Assembly: GCF_029407905.1 (NCBI RefSeq)
Contig: NW_026577902.1
Location: 1,612,001-1,676,000 of the forward strand
Length of the DNA stretch: 64,000 bases
From: Bubalus kerabau
Taxonomy: Eukaryota > Chordata > Mammalia > Artiodactyla > Bovidae
Reading direction: 5' to 3'
Position 1 is the stretch's first letter; every line of letters starts with the position of its first letter. Shown here piece after piece: positions 38,322 to 47,617 of the stretch. The notes under the pieces are model-generated. The model was given only the letters and a program-made list of their open reading frames with translations, did not search any database and was not told the origin of the DNA. Made by a program: the position numbers and the translations under genes.

Positions 38322-40733
38322 TCCACAGGAGGCTTGACTCCCTTTAGGCCACTCAGTGGTCTCCAAGAAATACCCGTCGGGACTCGAGAGCAGAGCAGAG
38401 TCCTTTCCTTCCTCTCGAGATGAGGTCTGACTCCTCGGGTGCGTCTAAAATGCAACCCCAAGATCTCTGTCGCCCCTGGAGAGGAACATTAGGTCCTGGA
38501 CACAAGCTTAGATGAGGTCTCTTTTGCCCTGAAGTGACTCGAGAGCAATCCCTAGCTCTCTCTCGCAACTCCAATGGAAGATTGGACTTCCCTGGGCCAA
38601 CACAAGAGGAAGCCTGAATTCCCCATCGTAACTCGAGAATCCCGCCGAAACTCGAGAAAAACCACATGGTTACCCTGTCATCGCAAGATGAGGCCCTTGC
38701 CCGCTACAGCGTCTAAAGAGAAGTCCCAGGTTTCTTCTTCAAGTGTTTTCACACTTCAAGTGTGAAAACTTGGCACCCTTGATGCGATTCCAAAAGTTCC
38801 CCGACACCCTGGTCTCTCTCGAGGGGAACACCGAGGTTCCCGGTATGACTTCATCTGAGCCACTTCTCCCCTCCTGATTGCGACTGGAAGGTCGACTCCC
38901 GTGCTTTGTCTGGAAGGGGTTCCCAACCTTCCCAGCGCACCTCAGGATGAGGCCGGTCTAACGAGAATATTTGAGACGTAGCTTCATGGGTGGTAACACA
39001 TGCTGAAAGACCCCGATTCCCTGGTCCACTCTTGATAAGAACCCGATGCCCGGACACCTCTTGAAAGGCAACCCTGTGGAAGAAGGCACAACACGACGGG
39101 GCACTGACACCCTCATGCATCGTCTGGAAAAACCCGCAGATTCCAAACACAGTTCGACAAGTTGCCTGTCACCCCGTGAATAACTCGAGAGGCAAGCGGA
39201 GTTCCATTCCTCCTTACAAGACGAGGCCTGACTCTCCTGTCCCAACTCTGCAGGGACCCTGCGATCAGAGTCAGAAATGGAGACAAACCCTGAGGTTCCT
39301 GCCTCCACTCGAGATGAGGCCCTCTTCTATTGCACCAAACCCAGTGGAGTCCCGAGAGGGCCCTCCCAACTCCAGGGTATCCTTGACTTCTCAGAGGCAC
39401 ACTGAGAAGCTCCCTGAGGCCACCGGCACTAGTCGAGGGAACCCAGGGTTTACTGCCGTGACCCAAGAAACACCTTGAAAGTCCTTCTTTAACGGTTCTT
39501 GAGGCCCGATACACCTTCCATGACTCTAGAGCAATGACGCGCTCCCCCTCACAATGCGCATGGAGACCTGACTTCCCAAGCGCCACATGAGAGGCTCCCT
39601 GAGCTCCCCGTAGTACCTCATGAGAAACCCCACACTGGCGCTGCAGCTCGAGAAAACCCACGAGACGCCCCCTTCATCGCGAGATGATGGCCTTCTTTTC
39701 CTGCATGGCCTGGAGAGCAATCACGAGTCCTCTCTCCAAACTCCACAGGAGGCTTGACTCCCTTTAGGCCACTCAGTGGGCTCCAAGAGATACCCGTCGC
39801 AACTCGAGAGGAGAGTGGAGTCCTTCGCTTCCCCTCGAGACAAGGACTGACTCCCCGGGTGCATCAGGAAAGCAACCCCGAGATCCCTGTCCCCCCTGGA
39901 GACGAACATTATGTCCTGGACACAAGCCTAGATAAGGTCTCTTTTGCCCTGCAGTAACTCAAGCGCAATCCCTAGCTCTCCCTCGCAACTCGAATGGAAG
40001 AGTGGACTTCCCTGGGCCAACACAAGAGGAAGCCTGAATTTCCTGACCTAACTCGAGAATCCCGCCACAACTCGAGAAAAACGACGTGGTTAACCCGTCA
40101 CCACAAGATGAGGCCCTTGCCAGCTACAGCATCTCAAGAGAAGTCTCACGTTCCGTCTTGAAGTTTGAAACGGTACTTAGCACCTTTGATGTGACTCCAA
40201 AACTTCCCCGACATCCCAGTTTTACTCGAGGGGAACATCGAGGTTCCCGGCACCACTTCATCTGAGCCACTTCTCCCCTCCTGATCGGCACAAGAGGGTC
40301 GATTCACTTGCTTTGTCTGAAAGGGTTACCGTCCTTCCTGGTGCACCTCAGGTTGAGGTCCGTCTCAAGAAGAAATTCGAGACGTAGGCTTGTGGGTGGT
40401 GCCACATGCCGAAAGACACTGATTTCCTGGTCTGCTCTTGATAAGAATCTGAAGGCTGGATACCTCTTCGAAGGCAACCCTGTGTATGAAGGCAAAAAAC
40501 AAAGGGGAACTGACACCCCCATGCATCGTCCGGATAAAACCGCAGGTTCCACACACAGCTCGACAAGTGGCCTGTTATCCGGTGAACAACTCGAGAGTCC
40601 AGTGGAGTTCCATTCCTCCACACAAGACGAGGCCTGACTCTCCTGTCCTAACTCTGTAGGGACTCTGTGTTCAGAGTCAGAAATGGAGAGCAACCCTGAG
40701 GTTCCTGCTTCAAATCGAGATGAGGCCTTCTTC
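38322..40733. repeat. Satellite I-like array, type B, between LINE-1 and ERV
   Basis: The satellite resumes exactly where it stopped at 30153 ('tccacaggaggcttgactcc'). Anchors lie near 38690 and 40111, 1421 bp apart. The extra length is largely explained by a new hairpin-forming insertion at 38745-38769. The block ends at the ERV insertion, inside the '...gaggccctcttccattg' stretch of the unit. Confidence 0.85.
38745..38769. repeat. 12 bp perfect inverted repeat (new hairpin) in one satellite unit
   Basis: The arm 'gttttcacactt' (38745-38756), a single C, and the arm 'aagtgtgaaaac' (38758-38769) form a perfect hairpin. Other units have 'cttgaagtgcgaaacgg' followed by 'tacttgg' at this place, with no inverted repeat. 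This unit therefore gained about 13 bp by what looks like a templated inversion. Confidence 0.9.
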
Positions 40734-42027
40734 TGACAAGGTCCAGCCTCGGCTGGTCCAGGGTTTTCGAAGGGGAGACAGAGTAGGCGACCTATTGATT
40801 TATTTATCGAAGATATAAAGAGTAATAGAATGAGGATAGCTCAGTAGGAAAATTTAGTGGAGAAAAGAAGCTGAGTAGCTTGGTTTATGTGGAAAATCAG
40901 TATAACCCGTGACACCAGGTTAGCTCTGACCACGGAGGCTGCAGGCTCCCTCTCGAATAGCGAAAAGTGCCCCACCTTAGACACCTTCTCAAGTGGTCTT
41001 CGAAGCCCAGGCAAATAAATGGTCGCAGAGGATATCCGCGCTCCAGATGGACACTCATCTGAAAATTGAGGGGAAGAATGACATTAGGAGACTAAGCGTT
41101 GGCAATCAAGGCCCGTAGCTTTATTTTCAACAGGGGTTTTTATACCCTAAGTTACACATAGAGGATAATGGGGATGCAAAGACAGCAGCCTTTGATCCTT
41201 ATCAAAAACCAGAGTTTCTCTCCTGCAAATGTATCATATACAAATGGTTTAGGTGATTTACATCATCTTCTAGCCAGAAGACCTATTAACATTTTATGAC
41301 TCTTGACAAAGACTTATCAACCGTAAGACTTATTTTCTCTAAGAGTAATTATTTTAAGGTTTGGCCCCATCTTTCGAAGATAAAATTGCATTCCTACAGG
41401 GCAGATGTGTAATGGGCTTACAACAAAGGAAATAATTTATTACCTTAAGGGTCTAAAGTTAGTAACACCAAGGCCACTACTTATTTCTTCTACATACCAA
41501 CTATATTAATTAATACACATTCAAGGATACAATTCAGGGGACGTGGAAACTTGGCAACAACCATTGGTTCATCAATGAAATCTTTTACTAGTTTTATTCT
41601 GACAGTTTCTAACTCTCTGAGAGGCTCTAAGCTATTTGAATATCTTAAGCTTCCCGTGCCTCTCGAGGCTCGGAGACTGTAAACAATTGTATGCATTGCT
41701 GTAGGAGACCGGGTAAATTTGTCAGGCGAGTTAGAGAGCCATCTGACGTGTTTGGATTTAAACACTCCTAATTGCCCAGGAACTTTATTAATTGGAGCTG
41801 TAAGTTAGCTCTTTGACAGAGAGAGTGAGATGGTGGTGGGGGACAGCCCCCAGTAAAGTCAGAGGGGAGAGCACAAAGCAATAAAGTAGGCAGACTCTGG
41901 TTTTGGGGGGTAGATGCTCAAGAATATCCGGGAGGACTCCCGAGGCTCAATCCCGCCTTTGTGTATGCCCAGCCTCCTTCCTCATGACCTTTGTCACGAG
42001 TGGAATGTCTCTCGCCGGCTCCCGGCA
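40734..42027 (-). repeat. 3' LTR of the ERV
   Basis: The 1,294 bp left-hand LTR in window coordinates is the 3' LTR in the element's own sense. It begins 'tgacaaggtccagcc' and ends 'ctcccggca'. A candidate polyadenylation signal AATAAA lies on the - strand at 41120-41125 and has a counterpart in the other LTR at 46710-46715. The env remnant runs about 30 bp into this LTR. Confidence 0.9.
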
Positions 42028-42734
42028 TCTCCCCGTTTTTTATTTCTTAAAACAGCCAGATGTAGCTCAGTCGCGAGCCTCTGAATACTCTGCCGAAGAA
42101 TCCTGACAATACAAGGAAGAATGATTATGAGAAGCAGAATTAAAGCAGCCACCGCAGCATAGCTAAAGACATTAGACAGAATATTCTTTCCTGAGATGTA
42201 GTTAGGGAAAGTATGGAAGAAATCATTTGCTGTTCCAGCAGCAGTAAAATCTAATCGGGAGTGCTCCATGGTTGCTATTTGATAGTGAAGTTTCCCTACG
42301 TCTCAACCAATGTCAGAGCTGTTCCAGATACCTGAAATATGGTTTTTAATCTTTTCCCATTCAAAATCTGTCTCATTTACTTTCAGGGGTGTTACACATA
42401 TCCACCGATAGTCAGCATGACAAGACAATGCCATTTTCACCTTTAAAGCCTGCAATTCAGTCCCAATATGTATTACTGCTTCCTCTAGGGCGTCTACCCT
42501 CATTTCTAATTTTCTCTCTATAGCTTCCTGTGTTGCCAATGTTAAAGAAACATTTTTGGACATAGAATCAACATATTGAGCAGTATGTACTTGTTGAGTC
42601 AATGATATTTCTGCCACAGTAACAGAAGTGATTGCACTTATCAAAGCTGCTGTTCCCAAGATAATTAAGCCCACAAACCGTCGTGTTTGCATTAAATCCT
42701 GTAGTTGTTGTAATACAGCAAGACCATAATTCAA
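41994..42734 (-). pseudogene. ERV env transmembrane-subunit remnant
   Basis: This is the remnant of the membrane-anchored, fusion-mediating subunit of a betaretroviral envelope. The - strand frame from 42734 shows a hydrophobic segment (LIILGTAALISAITS) followed by a helical heptad region. Next comes a segment with a cysteine pair (CHADYRWIC) and N-glycosylation sequons (NET, NSS). One in-frame TGA at 42303-42305 interrupts the frame. Beyond it are a hydrophobic anchor (AAVAALILLLIIILPCIV) and a short basic tail ending at 41994, just inside the LTR. No surface-subunit coding region of normal size precedes it; the TIMP2-like segment lies there instead. Defective. Confidence 0.85.
42028..42042 (-). 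promoter_or_regulatory. Polypurine tract of the ERV
   Basis: Directly inside the 3' LTR, the - strand reads as an uninterrupted purine run (AAAAAACGGGGAGA apart from one C). This is the expected primer site for plus-strand synthesis, and its position supports the - strand orientation. Confidence 0.75.
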
Positions 42735-42811
42735 TAAGTGGTTACATCATAAGATAAGGTGGATGTTGTAGCATTACAAAGGAGCAAACATTATATTGAG
42801 GGTTTAAACAA
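42735..42811 (-). other. Junction between env remnant and TIMP2-like segment
   Basis: A short AT-rich stretch with stops in all the useful frames. One frame carries a short cysteine-containing stretch that could be the very end of env surface sequence, but this is too short to assign. It is the right-hand (downstream in sense) border of the captured segment. Confidence 0.45.
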
Positions 42812-43170
42812 GATGAACCAGGGAGCAGCTGTAGGCGTCAGCCCGGGGGAGCAGTGTCCCCAGCATCAGGAGGCAGAACGCGAGCGGCAGGCTGTGGGCC
42901 AAGGCGCCTATGGTGGGCGGAGGGGCAGGGTTCGTGGTTTAGGGCTAGCCGCCACCGCTTGGGCTCAGGGCGGTCCCCTCTCGCCGGTGGGGCCACGCTG
43001 GTCTGGACGGCACTCCGTGGGCGCGCTTTCCTCTCTGGCCCTCACTCGCTGCACAGACTTCTTTGCTCTAGGTCACGGGGTGCAGAGAGGTGGGTGCGAG
43101 GCGCTGCTGGTGGCGCGGAGGCGAGAGCTGGCTGGGGGATGGGGAGCGAGCGAGTGCGCGCGCCGCGAAC
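42812..43170 (-). pseudogene. Captured TIMP2-like exon 1 fragment inside the ERV
   Basis: TIMP2 is a secreted inhibitor of matrix metalloproteinases. On the - strand, from an ATA at 42911-42909 where TIMP2 has ATG (in a CCACC context), the frame reads a 26-residue signal peptide including AFCLLMLGTLL and ADA. A start of mature protein, YSCSLVH, follows. The ungapped match with the human TIMP2 precursor as I remember it is about 20 of 34 residues, and the cleavage position (after residue 26) is the same. The first mature residue, the cysteine that chelates the metalloproteinase zinc, is TAC (Tyr, 42831-42833). The start codon is lost and similarity stops after about 33 codons. Upstream, ~260 bp of CpG-rich sequence (to ~43170) looks like 5' UTR/promoter DNA. 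Other TIMPs fit less well. The call is from memory and needs a search. Confidence 0.72.
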
Positions 43171-43440
43171 CTGGTCTTTGGGGAATGTGACATGACGAAT
43201 TTGTCTGAGATCCAAACCGGAGAATCTGCATTCTGTAGAAATATACAAGCATACCCTCTCCCACAAGTTAGCAACACATCTGGCCTTTTTCACTCTCCCG
43301 TAAGGAGGCCTTTTTACTTGACCAGGGGCCGAGTCGTAGCCTGTAATTCAGGCATCTAGTGTCTCATCATTGTAGTCTGCCCCTGTGTGTTTACGTTTAA
43401 GTGATTAATTACAATTGGAACATAACTTCACTATTTGTCT
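43171..43440 (-). pseudogene. ERV integrase remnant lacking the catalytic core
   Basis: Integrase inserts viral DNA into host DNA. On the - strand a CSNC motif (43411-43422) looks like the second half of the N-terminal HHCC zinc finger. Within ~150 bp follows the C-terminal domain signature GRGYAC...WISDKFV (about 43200-43285). The catalytic core with its D,D-35-E residues, normally ~150 residues between these parts, is absent. There are stops in between. The fragment abuts the CpG-rich TIMP2-like segment at ~43170. Confidence 0.75.
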
Positions 43441-44050
43441 AGCTGTTTCCCTATGGATATGTTAATTTAGGTCTAATGTTTAGTTTAGGTCTCTGTATAA
43501 ATTTAAGTAATAAATGTATAACCTCCTTATCTCATTTTGGTATACAGGTATACAGATATACCTAAATGCAAAATGCATTTATATATGTATTTATATATGG
43601 CAACAAGTATAAAGTTATTGACATATAATATATATAAATCAATATACTTGAATTAATCTTTATAATTAATATATTAATTAATATATATTACAACAATACA
43701 ACACATACACAGCTAATACCAACCAACACAAACCAATATACTGTAATAATACATGTCACACATTTATAATTATACAGTATATAGAACATATATCATCACA
43801 GCACATCAATCCATACCAATTAATATCAGCCACACACACATTATATTACTGCCATATATATTTAATTATACAGTATATATATGTGTGTGTGTATATAGTA
43901 TACATATTAATTTATATACAAATTAATTAAGTATAGATCTATAAATAGAATTAGGTATACCTTTATTATATTTTATTTATACCCATACCTAATTAGGCAA
44001 ACTGTAATTAGGCAAATACATTTATATTATGTATTTATAACAATATATAA
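43440..44050. other. AT-rich filler within the ERV
   Basis: About 600 bp, strongly AT-rich, with runs of TATATA, a short (TG)n/(CA)n and many palindromic words such as 'attaattaatatatt'. It lies between the protease remnant and the integrase remnant, where reverse transcriptase and RNase H would be. No retroviral motif is visible in either strand. It may be inserted host DNA or an expanded low-complexity stretch. I see no gene in it. Confidence 0.7.
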
Positions 44051-44640
44051 AGTATTGTTAAATGTACCACCTGTACAGCATCTCCACCCCACATACCACT
44101 TTCTCTAATCCCACCAACTCATTTTCAGTATTATGTGTTGGCCAGGAGCTGGGCCAGTCTTTCCCAGCAATGTTAAGAGACGTCTGTTCCTGTGTCTAAT
44201 AGCCCTGGCGTTTTATTCTCTTGAATTAAAAGATCTTTTAAAGGCCTTGGAACTGTAATTTCCTGCACCCAAAAGGCTAGATCACTAGATCCAAATGTTT
44301 TGTGGCTCTTAGCTTGAGAAGTCAAGTTTTTCCTTGTCTGATAGTAAGGTAAAAGTAAAAGCTGTGTTACTCTTTGACCTTTATTAATTTGTACAGTTTT
44401 GATAGGCAGTGAGATCAAGACTTTAATTTCTCAATATCATCAGAATCTACTACACCATGCACCAGCGAAATTTCTTTTCTTTCTTTTTTTTTTTTTTAAC
44501 TTTTTTTAAAAAGAAAGCGAGCTACACCCCAGGACAAATCTTACAATGTCCTCAGATAGGGGGCCAGCCACTCCGGTTGGAATTGGAGTAAGCGGCACAT
44601 CAGGGGTTAATATTGTTATTAAATCTCCTTGCCTTTTCGC
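44050..44640 (-). pseudogene. ERV dUTPase-protease (pro) remnant
   Basis: In betaretroviruses the pro frame carries a dUTPase domain followed by an aspartic protease. On the - strand the dUTPase-like words IPTGVAGPL (~44540-44590) and GQRVTQLLLLPY (~44340-44385) are visible. The protease active-site triad DTG lies in GLLDTGTDVS (44188-44196). A stop follows directly, and protease-like sequence continues to ~44050 in broken frames. Frameshifts also separate the two dUTPase parts. The dUTPase-protease order supports assignment to the betaretrovirus-like class. Non-functional. Confidence 0.78.
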
Positions 44641-45506
44641 TTTTCTCCTAGCCTGGGTGAGACCCCCCTGAGGGAGTTTTCTCCAAGGAGCACACTCTGC
44701 ATATTGTGTACTAAAAGCTCCTTTGTTTAAAAAACTTTTTATCTTCCTCAGTCTTAGGCAACACTTTGGGAGGCTTTGGGGGCAAAGTGGGGAACTCCTG
44801 GGTCCTGGGAGGCACAATCGAAGGCGGTGGTGGTCTCCTTAAATCAGAAAGTGGTGGATAAGTTTTTTAAAGGTTTGTGCAGAGGGGGAGGGAGCTCGCC
44901 AGGGCTCTCGGCCGCAGCGTCCTGTAAGCCCTCTCCTTCCTCGGGAGGTAGACCACTTTCTCCCTCCTTTTTTTTTTTTCTTCAATGGCAGAAAATATGA
45001 TCTGTGCAGTAAATGGAGACTCACCACCATCCACCTCTATAGCCTCCCCCATAGTCTATTTAACAGCCTCGTGACGGAGGTCCAGGACATTTCTAATCAT
45101 ATTCCACAGTCAATAAATATTTGTCTATTCTTAGATGCAGAGAAATCCATTTTTAATTTTTTTTTAATTTTAGAGAATATTTTTATTTATTTTGTAACCT
45201 CTTTACCCTGGCTAAACTGCAGAGGGGACTAGAAAAGAAGCCTCAAGGTGAGGATCGAGTTCATCCTTGGGACTAGAGAAAATCCTTCTCCGGGAAACTC
45301 CTAGCGGTGGCCCTTTACCCCGACATGGAGGAGGAGGCATAGGGGGATGGGAGCGTCCTGAAGTTTTCCTCTTCTGTTCCGGAGATCCTTTAACTGTTTG
45401 GTAACTAAATCTTACGAACTGTCTGATCGGGGATGTTTCCCTCAACCTCCTAGGAGTGGATGGTCTGATTAGGGATGTTTTCTTAAACTTTTAGGAGCAT
45501 CTTTAG
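44640..45506 (-). pseudogene. Degenerate gag-region remnant
   Basis: The region between the matrix-like frame and pro. The - strand gives only short frames, some proline-rich (PPMPPPPCRG near 45310-45340; another proline-rich stretch near 44790-44850), as in the linker segment of betaretroviral Gag. I cannot see a capsid major homology region or CCHC zinc knuckles, so most of capsid and nucleocapsid seem to be missing. Poly-A/T runs are present at 44468-44499, 44968-44980 and 45160. Confidence 0.5.
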
Positions 45507-46070
45507 CTAAAAAAATAAAAAATCCTCATCAGAATGGCATCGAGCTGCTGTTTCCTCTAAACCTTTTTCAAATTGAGGGGAGAGCTGATCTTTCTTTTCA
45601 TCCCTATCTTTTACATGCTCATTGGCAGTCATAGCGGCCAGCCATTCATTTAGCTGTCGATAGCTAGGTATAGCCTCTTCATTTTCACTTTTCTTTATAA
45701 CAGGTACCTTTTCAGATTTGCTTTTTTGTTTAACAGGTACTTTTCCAACTTTACTTTCCTCTTTAACAGGTACCTTTTCAAATTCATGAGCTGGATCTAA
45801 AACATCTCTAGTCATATTCCACAGAGGAAAGGTGTAAGTAGGGATTTTTTCCAAACCTTGCTGAGCACAATAAGCTCTTAGCTGTTTTCCTAGTTTTTTC
45901 AAGATATCGAGGTTAACAGTGCCTTGTTGTAGAAACCAAGGGCAGTGGTCTTGTACAAATGTAAAAAATGATTGAATGGAAGATTTTTTAACCTTGATTC
46001 TTCTTTTACTTAATAACTGTAAAATTACTCCTATAAAGAGCTGTCTTTCATTTGATTCAGTGTTGCCCAT
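45507..46070 (-). pseudogene. ERV Gag matrix-like N-terminal fragment
   Basis: A 187-codon - strand frame starting 244 bp inside the 5' LTR, the right place for gag. It starts MGNTESNERQLFIG, with Gly2 available for N-myristoylation. A helical matrix-type domain follows (ILQLLSKRRIKVKKSSIQSF, then CPWFLQQGTVNLDIL). The C-terminal third has three tandem 11-residue repeats (KVPVK plus charged residues). It stops at 45507 without a capsid domain, so it is a truncated Gag. This is the longest intact frame in the ERV. Confidence 0.82.
45695..45793 (-). repeat. 33 bp x 3 tandem repeat within the gag remnant
   Basis: The + strand phrase 'caggtac' followed by a TTTTCC/CTTTTC run recurs at 45701, 45734 and 45767, exactly 33 bp apart. 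On the - strand it encodes three in-frame 11-residue KVPVK-type repeats. Confidence 0.88.
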
Positions 46071-46296
46071 GTCAGAAACTTAAGGATAGTAAAAGATTTT
46101 GCTTTTAGCTATCTAAAGATTAGGCCTTTTTTGTCAGCCTTTTTAGAAACCGTTTTTTCTCTCTAACTCTTCAACACTTCCCACTCCTCTCGCCCTGTCT
46201 ATTCTACAGGGGGATCTGCAGCCCCTTAAGTGGGATCCTATCTGTCCCCAAAACTGAACACTGGGGGAATGGGGTTGGGGATTTACCTTCGAAATG

Positions 46297-46312
46297 CCTG
46301 TCTCGGGCGCCA
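46297..46312 (-). promoter_or_regulatory. ERV primer binding site (tRNA-Lys type)
   Basis: On the - strand, 2 bp downstream of the 5' LTR, the sequence is TGGCGCCCGAGACAGG. TGGCGCCCGA is the start of the tRNA-Lys complementary site of ERVK-type and lentiviral genomes. It fixes the element's orientation and class. The leader to the gag start (46071-46296) shows no other feature I can support. Confidence 0.85.
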
Positions 46313-46314
46313 CC

Positions 46315-47617
46315 TGCAGAGGTCCAGCCCCAGCTGATCCAGGGTATTCGAAGGGAAGATGGAGTAGGCGACCTATTTATATATTTATTTATTCATCAAA
46401 GATATAAAGAGTAATAGAATGAGGATAGCTCAGTAGGAAAATTCAGTGGAGAAAAGCAGCTGAGTAGCTTGGTTTACGCGGAAAATCAATATAACCCGTG
46501 ACACCAGGTAATCTCTGACCACGGAGGCTGCAAGTGCCCTCTAGAATAGAGGAAGGTGCCCCACCTTAGACACCTTATCGAGTGGGTCTTCGAATCCCAG
46601 GCAAATAAATGGTCGCAGAGGATATCCGCGCTCCAGATGGACACTCATCTGAAAATTGAGGGGAATAATGACATGGGGAGACCAAGCATTGGCGAGCAAG
46701 GCCCGTAGCTTTATTTTCAACACAGGTTTTAATACCCTAAGTTACACATAGAGGATAATAGGGGATGCAAAGTCAGCAGTCTTTAATCCTTATCAAAAAC
46801 CAGGGTTTCTTTTCTGCAGATTTATCGTATAAAAATGGTTTAGATGATTTACATCATCTTCTGGCCAGAAGACCTATTAACATTTTATGACTCTTGACAA
46901 AGACTTATCAACCATAAGAGTTATTTTCTCTAAGAGTAATTGTTTAAGGTTTGGCGCCATCTTTCGAAGATAAAATTGCATTCCTATAGGGAGGATGTGT
47001 AATGGGTTTACAACAAAGAAAAGAATTTATTACCTTAAGGGTCTAAAGTTACCAACATCAAGGCCACTACTTATTTTTTCTACATACCAACTATATTAAT
47101 TAGCACACATTCAAGGATACAATTCAGGGGATGTGGAAACTTGGCAAAAAGCATTGGTTCATCAATGAAATCTTTTACTAGTTTTATTCTGACAGTTTCT
47201 AACTCTCTGAGAGGCTCTAAGCTATTTGAATATCTTAAACTTCCCGTGCGTCTCGAGGCTGGGAGACTGTACACAATCGTATGCATAGCTGTAGGAGACC
47301 GGGTAAACTTGTCAGGCGAGTTAGAAAACCATCTGAGGGGTTTGGATTTAAACACTCCTAATTGCCCAGGAACATTATTAGTTGGAGCTGTAAGTTAGCT
47401 CTTTGACAGAGAGAGTGAGATGGTGGTGGGGGACATCCCCAGTAATGTCAGAGGTGAGAGAACAAAGCAATAAAGAAGGCAGACTTTGGTTTTTGGGGGT
47501 AGATGCTGAAGAATATACGGGGGAACTCCCGGAGGCTCGATCCCGCCTTTGCGTATGCCGAGACTCTTTCCTCATGACATTTGTCACGAGTGGAATATCT
47601 CTCGCTGGCTCCCGGCA
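46315..47617 (-). repeat. 5' LTR of the ERV
   Basis: The 1,303 bp right-hand LTR in window coordinates is the 5' LTR in element sense. It begins 'tgcagaggtccagcc' and ends 'ctcccggca'. It is collinear with the left LTR. One sampled ~75 bp stretch (about 46763-46838 against 41176-41251) has around 11 differences, while other stretches have fewer. A candidate AATAAA lies on the - strand at 46710-46715. Confidence 0.9.

Larger units (their letters stand above)
40734..47617 (-). mobile_element. Betaretrovirus-like endogenous retrovirus (class II), defective
   Basis: A 6.9 kb provirus on the - strand bounded by two LTRs of ~1.3 kb (40734-42027 and 46315-47617). Both LTRs start TG and end CA. The flanks share 'tcttc' (40729-40733 and 47619-47623), which fits the 5-6 bp target-site duplication of class II ERVs. 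A primer binding site matching tRNA-Lys, a dUTPase-protease remnant and a transmembrane env remnant all place it among betaretrovirus-like ERVs. Most of gag and pol and the env surface region are gone, and all reading frames are broken. The LTRs look roughly 93-95% identical by eye, so the insertion is old. Known cattle class II families exist, but I cannot assign this one to a named family. Confidence 0.9.

Noticed and set aside
42759..43195. Two + strand open frames of 113-143 codons in the GC-rich block of the ERV
   Set aside because: The meaningful reading is on the - strand (TIMP2-like signal peptide). The + strand frames are composition artefacts opposite it.
40734..47617. The ERV as an intact or infectious provirus
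   Set aside because: Reverse transcriptase, the integrase core, most of gag and the env surface region are absent, and the remaining frames carry stops and frameshifts.
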